A stretch of DNA of 64,000 nucleotides from JANQRA01 sp035550735 (lineage in GTDB: Bacteria; Actinomycetota; Acidimicrobiia; Spongiisociales; ZC4RG35). The notes beneath the pieces were generated by a model. The model was not told where the DNA came from. It saw nothing but the letters and a program-made list of their open reading frames with translations, and ran no database searches. Where the stretch lies: positions 1 through 64,000 of the forward strand of contig DASZOM010000041.1 in NCBI GenBank assembly GCA_035550735.1. Direction: 5' to 3'. Shown piece after piece: positions 42,173-50,275 of this stretch. The position numbers and the translations under genes are program-made. Within the stretch, counting starts at the first letter, position 1; every line of letters starts with the position of its first letter.

Positions 42173-42717
42173 GGCATCTCCCAAACCGGGCCCCATGCCG
42201 ACACCCAACGACTTCGTCGCGGCAGATGCCCGGAGAGAATGCGACGCAGCGCTCCGGGTCGGAGCCGGGGCAACACCGGGCCAGGGCCCGGTGGCGTCGC
42301 TCCTGTCCCCACGGGCTGCCATACGCCGCTGGCCCCGACCGGGATCGGAGCCAGCCGGCCCGGGAACAATGGGATCACCGGCACCACCGGGAACTCCCAG
42401 CCGTCGTCGTCGACTCTGAGCACGATCGCCGGCCAGCGTGTCGACAGCCGCCCGACGAGCTCGACCGCCTCCCCCCGCTCGACGCCGCCGCCGGCGAGGA
42501 GGGCGACACCGGATCGTCCCGGGCTCAGCTCGGCCAAGGTCGGCCCGTCGGTCTGGAATCCACGCATGCTCCGGCTGGTCGGACTCGCCCCCTGAGCGCA
42601 GAGATCGATGACGAGCCCGGTTCCGGCCGCGGCTGCAAGACCGATGGGCGCCACCACCGACAGGATGAGATCGGGCGAGCGCACGCCCAGCACCAGGTGT
42701 CTCCCCTTCCCTGTCAT
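42163..42717 (-). CDS. Conserved tad-locus protein, possibly a degenerate CpaE/Ssd-like protein
   Basis: 184 aa from ATG 42717, with a TACGTT box (complement of 42725-42730) 7 nt upstream. Position matches Rv3660c (septum-site protein, MinD/CpaE-like), between tadA and a divergent HAD phosphatase. It has no Walker A Lys motif; the Gly/Pro-rich C-terminus (GTGATPPGPGPVLPRLRPGA) looks disordered. The link to CpaE is from position only. Hydrophobic stretches are short, so it is probably not an integral membrane protein. Confidence 0.6.
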   Translation of the reverse strand: MTGKGRHLVLGVRSPDLILSVVAPIGLAAAAGTGLVIDLCAQGASPTSRSMRGFQTDGPTLAELSPGRSGVALLAGGGVERGEAVELVGRLSTRWPAIVLRVDDDGWEFPVVPVIPLFPGRLAPIPVGASGVWQPVGTGATPPGPGPVLPRLRPGALRRILSGHLPRRSRWVSAWGPVWEMPWA

Positions 42718-42724
42718 GTCGTCG

Positions 42725-42780
42725 AACGTAAGGGGCGGGTCGGCCGCAGACAAGACCCTCGTAGGGACCGCGGTTAACTT
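42725..42780. promoter_or_regulatory. Divergent leaderless promoters: tad locus and HAD phosphatase
   Basis: On the minus strand TACGTT (42730-42725) sits 7 nt before the ATG of the 42163-42717 gene; on the plus strand TAACTT (42775-42780) sits exactly 7 nt before the GTG of the HAD gene. Neither start has a ribosome binding site. Confidence 0.55.
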
Positions 42781-42787
42781 GATCGGG

Positions 42788-43564
42788 GTGACTGCGGCGG
42801 CCTTCTTCGACCTCGACAAGACGATCATCGCCAAGTCTTCGACCCTCGCCTTCACCCGGCCCATGTTCCGGGCCGGCTTGCTCAGCGGGGCGACGCTGGC
42901 CAAGGCGGGGATCGCTCAGGCCTACTACCAGGCCTTCGGCGCCGACCACGACCAGTTGGAGCGGGTCAAGGAGGAGTTGGCGACGCTGACCAAAGGATGG
43001 TCGAAAGAGGAGATCGAGGCGGTGGTGACCGAGACCGTGGACGAGGTCGTCACCCCCCTGGTCTACGCCGAGGCCTTGGCGATCATGGCCGAGCACCGAG
43101 GGGAGGGACGCCGTGTCGTGGTCATTTCGGCCAGCCCCGAGGAGATCGTGCGCCCCCTGTGCCGTCATCTCGGCATCGACGACGTGATCGCCACCCGGGC
43201 CGCGGTCGACGAGGAGGGCCGCTACACGGGGGAGCTCGAGCTGTATGCCTATGGCCCGGGCAAGGCAGGGGCCATCCGGGAGTTGGCAGAGGCCGAGGGC
43301 ATCGATCTGGAGGCGAGCTACGCCTACAGCGACTCGATCACCGATCTGCCCATGCTCGACATCGTGGGCCACCCAGTCGTGGTCAATCCCGACTCGCAAC
43401 TCGCCGCCGTCGCCGCCGAGAGGGGCTGGGAGGTGCGCCGGTTCGAGAGAGCGATCACGATGCGGGATCGGTTGCCCGCCATCGCCGCCTCCGGTGCGGT
43501 GGCTACCGGCATCGCCGCCATCCTCGCCTACTGGGCGCTCAAGGGACGGAAGTCATCGGGCTGA
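42788..43564 (+). CDS. HAD-superfamily IB phosphatase (SerB-like), tad-adjacent
   Basis: 258 aa. The HAD motif I FFDLDKTII (DxDxT), motif II SASPEE and motif III/IV region YSDSITDLPML are present, with a helical cap between. It is the position counterpart of Rv3661. The C-terminus has one hydrophobic segment (ASGAVATGIAAILAYWAL). A TAACTT box 7 nt upstream supports GTG 42788 and excludes the upstream in-frame extension. Substrate not determined. Confidence 0.88.
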   Translation: MTAAAFFDLDKTIIAKSSTLAFTRPMFRAGLLSGATLAKAGIAQAYYQAFGADHDQLERVKEELATLTKGWSKEEIEAVVTETVDEVVTPLVYAEALAIMAEHRGEGRRVVVISASPEEIVRPLCRHLGIDDVIATRAAVDEEGRYTGELELYAYGPGKAGAIRELAEAEGIDLEASYAYSDSITDLPMLDIVGHPVVVNPDSQLAAVAAERGWEVRRFERAITMRDRLPAIAASGAVATGIAAILAYWALKGRKSSG

Positions 43565-43868
43565 CCTCCCAGGCGAAGCCGGCCGCTCGCACCGCCTCCA
43601 GAAGATCCACCGTGCTCAGCGTCTCCCCGTCGAGACGGTCGAGGACCTGCCGATGGAGGACCATCCCCTCCACCATCCAGGCCTCCCGGCGGTCGACCGA
43701 GGCGACCACCCGATCGCCCACCACCCGTTTGACCGCATCGGTCACTTCGGATACGAGAAGAATCGCCGGACCGGCGCCCGGCAGAGGGATTTCGAGGACC
43801 GTCCCGTGATTGTCGAAGGCGACACGGTCCCCGGTCATGGCCGCGGCCACGGTGCGAAGCGAGATCAC
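43539..43868 (-). CDS. Hypothetical small protein
   Basis: 109 aa from GTG 43868 (an ATG at 43901 would add 11 aa and overlap ispD). A TACTTT box (complement of 43875-43880) lies 6 nt before the GTG. No membrane segment or familiar motif; strands alternate with acidic and small residues (HGTVLEIPLPGAGPAILLVS). It overlaps the HAD gene tail by 26 bp on the opposite strand. I do not recognise it. Confidence 0.55.
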   Translation of the reverse strand: MISLRTVAAAMTGDRVAFDNHGTVLEIPLPGAGPAILLVSEVTDAVKRVVGDRVVASVDRREAWMVEGMVLHRQVLDRLDGETLSTVDLLEAVRAAGFAWEVSPMTSVP

Positions 43869-43874
43869 CGGCCC

Positions 43875-43884
43875 AAAGTACTCT
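43875..43884. promoter_or_regulatory. Overlapping divergent -10 boxes for ispD and the 43539-43868 gene
   Basis: AAAGTACTCT reads TACTCT on the plus strand (43879-43884, 7 nt before the ispD ATG) and TACTTT on the minus strand (43880-43875, 6 nt before GTG 43868). Both would give leaderless transcripts from one 10-bp site. Confidence 0.45.
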
Positions 43885-43891
43885 CGCCTCG

Positions 43892-44542
43892 ATGTCGTCA
43901 CGGGCGATGATCGTCGTGGCAGGTGGCTCCAGCACCCGGTTCGGCGGCGACAAGCTGATGGCCGAAGTGGCGGGAAAGCCGCTGATCACCCACACAATCG
44001 AGACTGTCGCCGAGACAGTGGACGTGTGCGTCGTCGCCTGCCGGCATGAGCTGGTGGACGAGATGGCCCGGCTCCACCCCGGAGTGGTCGTCACTCCCGG
44101 CGGCGACACGAGGACAGCGAGCGAGCTAGCCGGGCTGAGGGCGCTGGAGACCGAGTCCGACCTGATCGGGATCCATGACGCCGCCCGGCCGGCGGTATCG
44201 CTCGAACTGGTGCACCGGCTGTTCGAGATGGCCGAGGCTCACGGCGGCGCCGTCCCCGTGCTGGCCCCGGACGGTCCGCTCCTCGACAGGCGTTCCGGTC
44301 GGCCATTGGAAGAGCTGCGGTTCGCCCAGACTCCCCAGGTGTTCCGGGGACCGGATTTGCGAGATGCCTATGCCCGGGCGATCGATGCTCGGTTCGTCGG
44401 CCACGACACCGTGGAGGTGATGCATCGGTTCGGCCACCTGGAGATCGTCGCCGTGCCCGGGGACGCCGGGAACGTCAAAGTGACCTACCCCGCCGACCTG
44501 GAACGGGTCAGGAGGGCGCTCTCAGATCCTTCTGGTATCTGA
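43892..44542 (+). CDS. ispD: 2-C-methyl-D-erythritol 4-phosphate cytidylyltransferase
   Basis: 216 aa. Third step of the MEP pathway. N-terminal IVVAGGSSTRFGGDKLMAEV is the nucleotide-binding signature; IHDAARPAVS and RFAQTPQVFRGPDL with the GNVKVTYPADL end are typical for IspD. It is separated from ispF by about 41 kb, unlike the usual linked arrangement. The 3' end overlaps the GNAT gene by 35 bp (convergent). Confidence 0.94.
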   Translation: MSSRAMIVVAGGSSTRFGGDKLMAEVAGKPLITHTIETVAETVDVCVVACRHELVDEMARLHPGVVVTPGGDTRTASELAGLRALETESDLIGIHDAARPAVSLELVHRLFEMAEAHGGAVPVLAPDGPLLDRRSGRPLEELRFAQTPQVFRGPDLRDAYARAIDARFVGHDTVEVMHRFGHLEIVAVPGDAGNVKVTYPADLERVRRALSDPSGI

Positions 44543-45017
44543 CCTCGTTGACCTGGGTGCCCCCGATGTCCTCGATCTTGATCGGGCCTCCCTGAGACCA
44601 TCCCTGGCGTTCGTAGAAGTCACGGGCGCGGCGGTTCTCCTCGAGGACCCAGAGCAATGCCCGATCGAATCCGGAGGCGACCAGGCTCGACTCGCCGGCG
44701 ACCATCAACTCCCGGCCCAACCCCGTGCCCCAGTGGTCGGGGTGGACGTAGATGGCGAAGATCTCGCCCCAACCGGCGTCGGAGGAAGCCCCGGCGTTGC
44801 AGAACCCGACGATCATCCCCTCCCTCTCGGAGACGCTGACCCGAGCCCCTCTGCCCAGATATCCCGCCCACCAGGCCTCTCTCGACCCGAAGTCCATCGA
44901 GTCGAGGAAGTCATCACCGAGGATTCCCCGGTAGGCGCGCTGCCAGGCGACGACATGCACTTCGGCGAGCCCGGCCGCGTCGGCGGGTGTGGCCCAGCGA
45001 ATCGAGTCAGGGGGCAT
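44508..45017 (-). CDS. GNAT-family N-acetyltransferase
   Basis: 169 aa. The acetyl-CoA binding motif A is EIFAIYVHPDHWGTGLGREL (Q/RxxGxG/A form: HWGTGLG), followed by the ALLWVLEENRRARDFYERQG B motif. Substrate unknown. Its start lies 11 bp inside the next gene's 3' end, so it is coupled to it. Confidence 0.9.
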   Translation of the reverse strand: MPPDSIRWATPADAAGLAEVHVVAWQRAYRGILGDDFLDSMDFGSREAWWAGYLGRGARVSVSEREGMIVGFCNAGASSDAGWGEIFAIYVHPDHWGTGLGRELMVAGESSLVASGFDRALLWVLEENRRARDFYERQGWSQGGPIKIEDIGGTQVNEVRYQKDLRAPS

Positions 45018-45555
45018 CGTCTTCGGCCACGGCGACCTCCTCGGCCTCGACGACCTCCGTATCCTCCTCGGGCTCGGTCTCGTCGTCCCTCTCCTCGCGG
45101 CCGCCCAGCACCCAGAAGGCGAGAACCGACAGGGAGGCGGCGCCGAGCGCGATCGCCAGCCAGAGGAACCGGCTCGACTCCGTGCTCAGCCCCTCCTCCT
45201 CGTCGTCCGTTGTCGCGCTCGGCTCGGGGCCGAGGTCGGCACCCATGTCCGACAGGGTTACCGGGTCGGAGACCGACGCATCCTCTCCCAACGACTCGAA
45301 GACGACGACGTAGTTCTTCGGCTCCAGCTCGGTGGTGATCCCGAACACCCCTTCGCCCCGGTCCAGCAGGGCAAGCACCTGGTCCGGCTCGTTGTCGAAC
45401 GTGAGATGCGCCACGACCGAATCGGCGCTCCCGATCACCTCCACCTCGATCTCGATCACCATGACGTCGCCGTCGTTGGACTGCACGGTTGCCGTAGCGG
45501 CGCCGAACGCCCCGCCAATCACCACTGACCCGATCAGTGCGATCGATGCGATCAT
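45007..45555 (-). CDS. Secreted/membrane-anchored hypothetical protein
   Basis: 182 aa. An N-terminal signal-like segment (IASIALIGSVVIGGAFGAAT), an Ig-like/beta-rich outer domain with acidic residues (about 30-120), a TM helix near 130-150 (FLWLAIALGAASLSVLAFWV) and an acidic cytoplasmic tail (about 155-182). GGGAG precedes ATG 45555; GTG 45564 is an alternative. Its stop codon lies inside the GNAT start. Function unknown. Confidence 0.6.
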   Translation of the reverse strand: MIASIALIGSVVIGGAFGAATATVQSNDGDVMVIEIEVEVIGSADSVVAHLTFDNEPDQVLALLDRGEGVFGITTELEPKNYVVVFESLGEDASVSDPVTLSDMGADLGPEPSATTDDEEEGLSTESSRFLWLAIALGAASLSVLAFWVLGGREERDDETEPEEDTEVVEAEEVAVAEDDAP

Positions 45556-46346
45556 TGCTTCCACTCCCCTCTCTCGATGAGCACCTCTTTGAGCAGATCG
45601 GGCCGGTCGGTGATCACACCGTCGACACCGAAGTCGAGAAGACGTCGCATCTCTTCCGGCTGGTTCACGGTCCAGGCATGAACCTGCAGACCTGCGGCGT
45701 GCGCCGCCGCCACCAGCTTCTCGTCGATGACCCGCACCCCGCGCATGCGCACCGGGAGCTGAAGGGCCGCGGCCTCGCCCTGGACACCCCGTCCCACCCG
45801 GGAGGCGAGAACCCAGAGCCGGGACGAGGTCGACCCGGTCGAGGTGGCGACGCGGCGGTCGCTCAGGTGGCGGAACTCGTCGAGCCTGGCGTCGGAGAAG
45901 GAGCCGACGATCACCCTGTCGTGGGCGCCGAGATCGTCGATGATCGCCACCAGCGGGCCGACCACGGCATCGCACTTGAGATCGGCCACCACCGAGACGT
46001 CCGGATAGGTGGCGAGCAGCCAGTCCAACGTGGGGATTCGAGAGCCCCCACTCCTGTAGGGGAAGCCCTCCGGGGTGACGTGGCGAAACCCGGGATCGAG
46101 CTCCTGGAGCTGGGTCAATGTCAGCTCCTCGACCAGACCCGATCCGTTGGTGGTCCTGTCGACGGTCGGGTCGTGGAGGCAGACGACGGCGCCGTCGGCG
46201 GTGAGGTGGAGGTCAGTCTCGAAATGGCGATATCCCAGGTCGTAGACGCCCTGGAAGGAGGTGTCGGTGTTCTCGGGCCAAAGCACCCGACTTCCCCGGT
46301 GGGCAATGGCCACCGGAGGACGCCATCTCTCCGGGTCGAGGATCAT
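45552..46346 (-). CDS. Glycerophosphodiester phosphodiesterase
   Basis: 264 aa, GDPD family. IAHRGSRVLWPENTDTSF holds the catalytic His/Arg and Glu; ETDLHLTADGAVVCLHDPT carries the metal ligands and the second His. The C-terminus GVDGVITDRPDLL is diagnostic. ATG 46346 has a TAACTT box (complement of 46355-46360) 8 nt upstream; the TTG at 46355 lies inside this box and is rejected. Hydrolyses deacylated phospholipids to glycerol-3-phosphate. Cytosolic: no signal peptide. Confidence 0.9.
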   Translation of the reverse strand: MILDPERWRPPVAIAHRGSRVLWPENTDTSFQGVYDLGYRHFETDLHLTADGAVVCLHDPTVDRTTNGSGLVEELTLTQLQELDPGFRHVTPEGFPYRSGGSRIPTLDWLLATYPDVSVVADLKCDAVVGPLVAIIDDLGAHDRVIVGSFSDARLDEFRHLSDRRVATSTGSTSSRLWVLASRVGRGVQGEAAALQLPVRMRGVRVIDEKLVAAAHAAGLQVHAWTVNQPEEMRRLLDFGVDGVITDRPDLLKEVLIERGEWKQ

Positions 46347-46381
46347 CCGTTCCAAAGTTAGGCCTCGGGCGGACCCAATCG

Positions 46382-46417
46382 GGCAAAACGAAACGGCGGG
46401 TCGTCACGACCCGCCGT
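46382..46417 (-). terminator. Rho-independent terminator after the HU gene
   Basis: Minus strand: 12-bp stem (46406-46417 with 46393-46404, arms ACGGCGGGTCGT and ACGACCCGCCGT) followed by TTTCGTTTTG. Lies 22 nt after the HU stop at 46440 and ends transcription before the glycerophosphodiesterase gene. Confidence 0.8.
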
Positions 46418-46439
46418 CCGATTCGTTCTCTGTCGGGGG

Positions 46440-46733
46440 TTACTCAGCCACCCGGTCCTTCAGGCCCTTCGAGGCGCTGAAATGGGCATATTTCCTGGCC
46501 GGGATGGTGATTGTGGCCCCGGTGGCGGGGTTCCGCCCCTGACGGGCCGACCTGCTCTTCACCGAGAAGTTGCCGAAGCCGGTGATGTTGACCTTCCCGC
46601 CTGCGTCCAGTTCGACCGCGATGATCCCCTCACCGGACTTGGTGGAGAAGATGTGGTCGATGATTTCCGCGGCCTGGGCCTTCGAGATGTCCGCCTTCCT
46701 GGCGAGCTTGTCCGCCATCTCGGATTTGTTCAC
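46440..46733 (-). CDS. hup: HU/IHF-family DNA-binding protein
   Basis: 97 aa nucleoid protein. The start NKSEMADKLARKADISKAQA and the beta-arm GFGNFSVKSRSARQGRNPAT are the HU signatures. Start GTG 46733 with AGGAGG 4 nt upstream (good spacing). It has no long Lys/Ala-rich tail, unlike mycobacterial HupB. Ends with a strong terminator. Confidence 0.94.
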   Translation of the reverse strand: MNKSEMADKLARKADISKAQAAEIIDHIFSTKSGEGIIAVELDAGGKVNITGFGNFSVKSRSARQGRNPATGATITIPARKYAHFSASKGLKDRVAE

Positions 46734-46855
46734 GACGCCTCCTTGTGGGTCGATGGTTCGCGGCTTGTGCTGCGACAATGCGCAAACGTTAGGTGATTAC
46801 CCAATCGCTATCGGTGTTTTCCGGCGGTAACGATTCGCGAGGTCGAGGAGGAGTC

Positions 46856-47647
46856 ATGAGCGTCCGCTACGAGGTCGACGAGGACGTCGCCGTCATCACC
46901 CTCGACCGTCCCGATCGATTCAACGCGATCGACGCCGAGCTGTCCCGGTCGCTGGTGGACGCCCTCGACCGCGCCGGCACCGAGAGCCGGGCCGCCGTGC
47001 TCACCGGAGCGGGCAAAGCCTTCTGCTCCGGGGCCGACCTCACCGGGTTCGCCGACGAGTACGAGGGCGGCGACGGGCCCGACCTTGCGCGTCATCTCGA
47101 CGAGGAGTTCCACCCCGTGGTGCATGCCGTCGCCGACTGTGCCGTCCCTGTGGTTGCCGCGGTGAACGGTGTCGCCGCCGGGGCCGGCATGGGGCTGGCC
47201 CTCGGTTGCGACATCCGGGTGATGGCGGAGTCGGCCTATCTCACCTCGGCCTTCACCGCGATCGGCCTGGTCCCGGACTCGGGGTCGACCTGGCTGCTCC
47301 CCCACCACCTGGGCATCTCCACCGCACTGGAGATGGCCCTGACCAACCGTCGAATGGCCGCCGAGGAGGCGTTGCGACGCGGTCTCTGCGTTGCCGTGGT
47401 GCCTGAGGACGAGCTCGCGGCCAGGGCCGTCGAGATCGCCGCCACCCTCGCCGATCTTCCCATCGACGCCCTGGTGACCACCCGCCGTCTCATCCGCGAC
47501 TCACAGACCCTGGGCTTCACCGATGGCCTGGAGGCCGAGAAGCGAGAGCAGGGCCGGCTCGGCAGGACCCCCGAGCACAGGGAAGGGGTCAACGCTTTCC
47601 TGGAGAAGCGCAAGCCCGACTACCGCCGAGCCCGCTTCCCAACTTGA
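46856..47647 (+). CDS. Enoyl-CoA hydratase/isomerase family protein
   Basis: 263 aa crotonase fold. The oxyanion-hole segments are AGKAFCSGADLTGFADE and AAVNGVAAGAGMGLALGCDI; the downstream Glu/Asp-bearing loop is AIGLVPDSGSTWLLPHHLG (E replaced by D at the usual catalytic position, as in many isomerases). Start ATG 46856 with GAGGAGGAG upstream. Substrate unknown; beta-oxidation or PaaG-like isomerisation is possible. Confidence 0.88.
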   Translation: MSVRYEVDEDVAVITLDRPDRFNAIDAELSRSLVDALDRAGTESRAAVLTGAGKAFCSGADLTGFADEYEGGDGPDLARHLDEEFHPVVHAVADCAVPVVAAVNGVAAGAGMGLALGCDIRVMAESAYLTSAFTAIGLVPDSGSTWLLPHHLGISTALEMALTNRRMAAEEALRRGLCVAVVPEDELAARAVEIAATLADLPIDALVTTRRLIRDSQTLGFTDGLEAEKREQGRLGRTPEHREGVNAFLEKRKPDYRRARFPT

Positions 47648-47655
47648 GGGCTCCC

Positions 47656-48033
47656 TCAGGCTTCGGGGCCCTCGACGTTGACGACCACGTCCCCCTCACC
47701 CACCCTGAAGAGGATCAGCGTGCCCGGCTGTGACGACGAGTTGACCTCACGGTGGATCAGCCCCGGGGGCACGTGTACGAAGTCCCCGGGCCTCGCCTCG
47801 ACCGATTGGTCACCGCCGGGGCCGAACTCCATCCGGATGCTCCCCGACTCGACGAAGAAGTAGGTCTCGTGGGTGCCGTGATGGTGCCATCCCGACGGCT
47901 TGGCCGGCTCTGTCCGCACGTATCCGACCCAGAGCCCCGGCACGTCGGCGACGGTCTCCCTCACCATCCCGCTCGTCGCGTCCACGGCCGACACCACCCG
48001 CTGCGAAGGTGTGATCACGATGACCTCGGACAT
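47656..48033 (-). CDS. Cupin-domain protein
   Basis: 125 aa small beta-barrel. The cupin motif 1 is GWHHHGTHETYFFVESGSI (two His in HH(x)H with Glu), and motif 2 is RPGDFVHVPPGLIHREVNSS. Likely metal-binding. Start ATG 48033 with GGGAG at 6-10 nt; longer starts at 48045 and 48096 are possible. Convergent with the enoyl-CoA hydratase, 8 bp apart. Substrate unknown. Confidence 0.85.
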   Translation of the reverse strand: MSEVIVITPSQRVVSAVDATSGMVRETVADVPGLWVGYVRTEPAKPSGWHHHGTHETYFFVESGSIRMEFGPGGDQSVEARPGDFVHVPPGLIHREVNSSSQPGTLILFRVGEGDVVVNVEGPEA

Positions 48034-48110
48034 CTCGGCTCCCATGCTGGTGCGCTCCGGCTGAAGCGCCCCGACTGCCGACGTTGGCTCCCCCACTCTA
48101 GGGAACGCCG

Positions 48111-48518
48111 TCAGGGTCGGATCAGGTAGATCTCCAGGGCGACCTTCCCGCCGGCGCCATGACCGAAGGCCACTGCCACCTCGTCGTTGAGCCAGGCCAG
48201 GTCTTCGTTGCCGGTCTCGAAGACGATCAGCTCCTTGGGATCCGCGGAACGATCCTCGTTGGCGATGGAGATGCCGGCGCCCCGATAGGACACTGCCTCT
48301 CGCTTCTCCCCGATGGTGGCGTGGATGTCGAGGACCATGTTCCCGTCCTCACGCACCGTGACGTAGTCGACGCCCCTGACCGGTCGCTCGCCGGCCCAGT
48401 GATCGCTGGTGGCGACACCCTCGAACGGGAAGTCGATCCGCATCCCGGCCGGTGACTTCCCGATGACATTCATCCCGAGGTCGGCCTCGACGGTGCAGAA
48501 CTTCTCCAGTGACGGCAT
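48111..48518 (-). CDS. DUF3237-like protein
   Basis: 135 aa. RIDFPFEGVATSDHWAGERP and VDYVTVREDGNMVLDIHATI fit the DUF3237-type beta-barrel. AGGAG precedes ATG 48518. It is upstream of the cupin gene on the same strand. No catalytic motif seen; role unknown. Confidence 0.75.
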   Translation of the reverse strand: MPSLEKFCTVEADLGMNVIGKSPAGMRIDFPFEGVATSDHWAGERPVRGVDYVTVREDGNMVLDIHATIGEKREAVSYRGAGISIANEDRSADPKELIVFETGNEDLAWLNDEVAVAFGHGAGGKVALEIYLIRP

Positions 48519-48544
48519 GCCTACTCCTGTGGGGTCTGGTCGCG

Positions 48545-49183
48545 TCAAGCTAGCCGTGACCGGGCGAGGAGATCCCTGACCTCGTCGTCGTCTGTCTGAC
48601 CGAAGTCGCGATACCACGAGCCGACCGCCCCGAACCGGGCCGGCCGATGCATAGTGACCACCCGGTCGGCGCGTCGCTCGAGACCGCCGAGCGGCCCCTG
48701 AGGAGCCACCGGCACCGCCACCCAGATGTCGCCGGCGCCCTTTCGCTCCAAGACCGAGACCGCGGCCAACGCCGTCGAGCCCGTGGCGAGGCCGTCATCG
48801 ACGATCACAGCCGTCTTCCCCTCGGCGGGGACGGCGGGGGCGGCCGAGCGATACGAGGCGACTCTGCGGTCGAGCTCCCGTCGCTCCCTCTCCACGACAG
48901 CGGCGAAGTCCTCCTCGTCGATACCGGCTTCGGTCAGGACCTCGGAGTTGCGGACGAGCGTGCCACCCTCGCCGAGGGCGCCCATCGCCAGCTCGGGCTG
49001 GTAGGGCACCCCGATCTTCCGCACCACGAGCACGTCCAACGGGCATTCCAGGACCCTGGACACCTCGAAGCCGACGGGTACGCCGCCCCGGGGCAGGGCA
49101 TAGACCACTGGGTCATGTGGGTCGAGCTCACGCACCACCTCACCGAGCATCCTCCCGGCGGCTCGGCGATCGTCGAATCTCAT
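48545..49183 (-). CDS. Phosphoribosyltransferase-family protein
   Basis: 212 aa. The PRPP motif is AVIVDDGLATGSTALAAV, with VYALPRGGVPVGFEVSR at the N-terminus, as in predicted phosphoribosyltransferases of the dienelactone-hydrolase/PRTase family of actinobacteria. Start ATG 49183 overlaps the kinase stop as ATGA. Its base substrate is unknown. Confidence 0.85.
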   Translation of the reverse strand: MRFDDRRAAGRMLGEVVRELDPHDPVVYALPRGGVPVGFEVSRVLECPLDVLVVRKIGVPYQPELAMGALGEGGTLVRNSEVLTEAGIDEEDFAAVVERERRELDRRVASYRSAAPAVPAEGKTAVIVDDGLATGSTALAAVSVLERKGAGDIWVAVPVAPQGPLGGLERRADRVVTMHRPARFGAVGSWYRDFGQTDDDEVRDLLARSRLA

Positions 49184-50166
49184 GCGTAGCGGCTGACGTA
49201 CCGCTCCAACCAGGGCATCACCTGGTCTATGTAGTCGGCCGCCTCTCCCATGCGGAGGGTGCGCCCTGCGTAGTTCATCAGCATGATCTGACGGGCGGCA
49301 TGGAACCCGTCGAGCTGGCGATCGTCCTGGAGTGGCCAGGCTGCGATCGCCTCGTAGCCGCGACGGAAGGCGCTGCGAATCTCATTTCGGATCTCACTGT
49401 TGCGCGACGAGTACAAGCAGATGGAGATGTCCTGGGAGGGGAGGGCGTACATCACGTCTTCGAAGTCGAACGCATAGAGACGGCTGCCCGCCATGTGCAC
49501 GTTCCACTCGTGGAGGTCGCCGTGGACCAAATGCGGGGCGTCGGCGTCGTAGGACTCGGCGATGACCGTCTCGGCCAGCGCCGTCGCCTTCCGTATCGTC
49601 GTCACCCGCGCCGTGTCGAAGAGGTGGCTGTAGAGAGGGTTCTCGATGATCACCGGGCCCAGGTCCTCCTGGTAGTAGAAGACCCGGTCCCACGTCCGCA
49701 ACTCGGCGGCGGGTGGCGGCGTCCAATCCCGACCATGCACCTGCAGCGATGCACACATCTGGCCGAGCAGCCGGTAGGCGAACGGACCCGAGCCGGAGCC
49801 CATGGGCTGACCGGGGATCCACGAGAAGAGGACGCAGGAGCGCTCCTTGTCGATCTGCGAGTCGTACTCGTCGACGATCAGCGCGCCACCGGCCGTGCGG
49901 ATGGGGCGGGCCACGTCGAGATCGGTGTCCCGGGCGAGGGCGTCGAGCCAGGAGACCTCTACCTCGATGTTCGAGCGGGAGTTGGCGTGGGGCGTGCCCA
50001 CTCGCAGCACCATTTGGTGCCCGTTCTCCGCCACCACCCGGAACATGACGTTGGAGTGGGTGGCGAGATGGCGAACCTCTCTGGCGAGGAACGGATAACG
50101 GCGCAGCACCCGCTCCGCAAGGGGGAGCAGTCGCGTTGCCTCGGCTTGTATGCGCGATGGGTCCAT
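49180..50166 (-). CDS. Aminoglycoside phosphotransferase/homoserine kinase-like (APH family) kinase
   Basis: 328 aa. The Brenner motif LVHGDLHEWNVHM carries the catalytic Asp and Asn; FDFEDVMYALPSQD gives the metal-binding DFED. N-terminal lobe: MFRVVAENGHQMVLRVGTP (nucleotide-binding Lys replaced by Arg or His-Gln). Many members phosphorylate small cellular metabolites; a resistance role is not supported. Coupled to the phosphoribosyltransferase gene. Confidence 0.85.
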   Translation of the reverse strand: MDPSRIQAEATRLLPLAERVLRRYPFLAREVRHLATHSNVMFRVVAENGHQMVLRVGTPHANSRSNIEVEVSWLDALARDTDLDVARPIRTAGGALIVDEYDSQIDKERSCVLFSWIPGQPMGSGSGPFAYRLLGQMCASLQVHGRDWTPPPAAELRTWDRVFYYQEDLGPVIIENPLYSHLFDTARVTTIRKATALAETVIAESYDADAPHLVHGDLHEWNVHMAGSRLYAFDFEDVMYALPSQDISICLYSSRNSEIRNEIRSAFRRGYEAIAAWPLQDDRQLDGFHAARQIMLMNYAGRTLRMGEAADYIDQVMPWLERYVSRYA

Positions 50167-50275
50167 GTCAGGTGGGGGCCCCCTCAGCCCACATCGTGAT
50201 TCTCGTCGGATTCGCCCCGATCTGAAGTGCAAGGGACCAGGGCTTGCGACCCAAATCGGAGGTCGCGGGTCGGGC

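Noticed and set aside
40874..42595. Plus-strand frame of 573 aa opposite the tad genes
   Set aside because: Antisense shadow of tadA/tadB; the minus-strand proteins carry clear pilus-assembly motifs.
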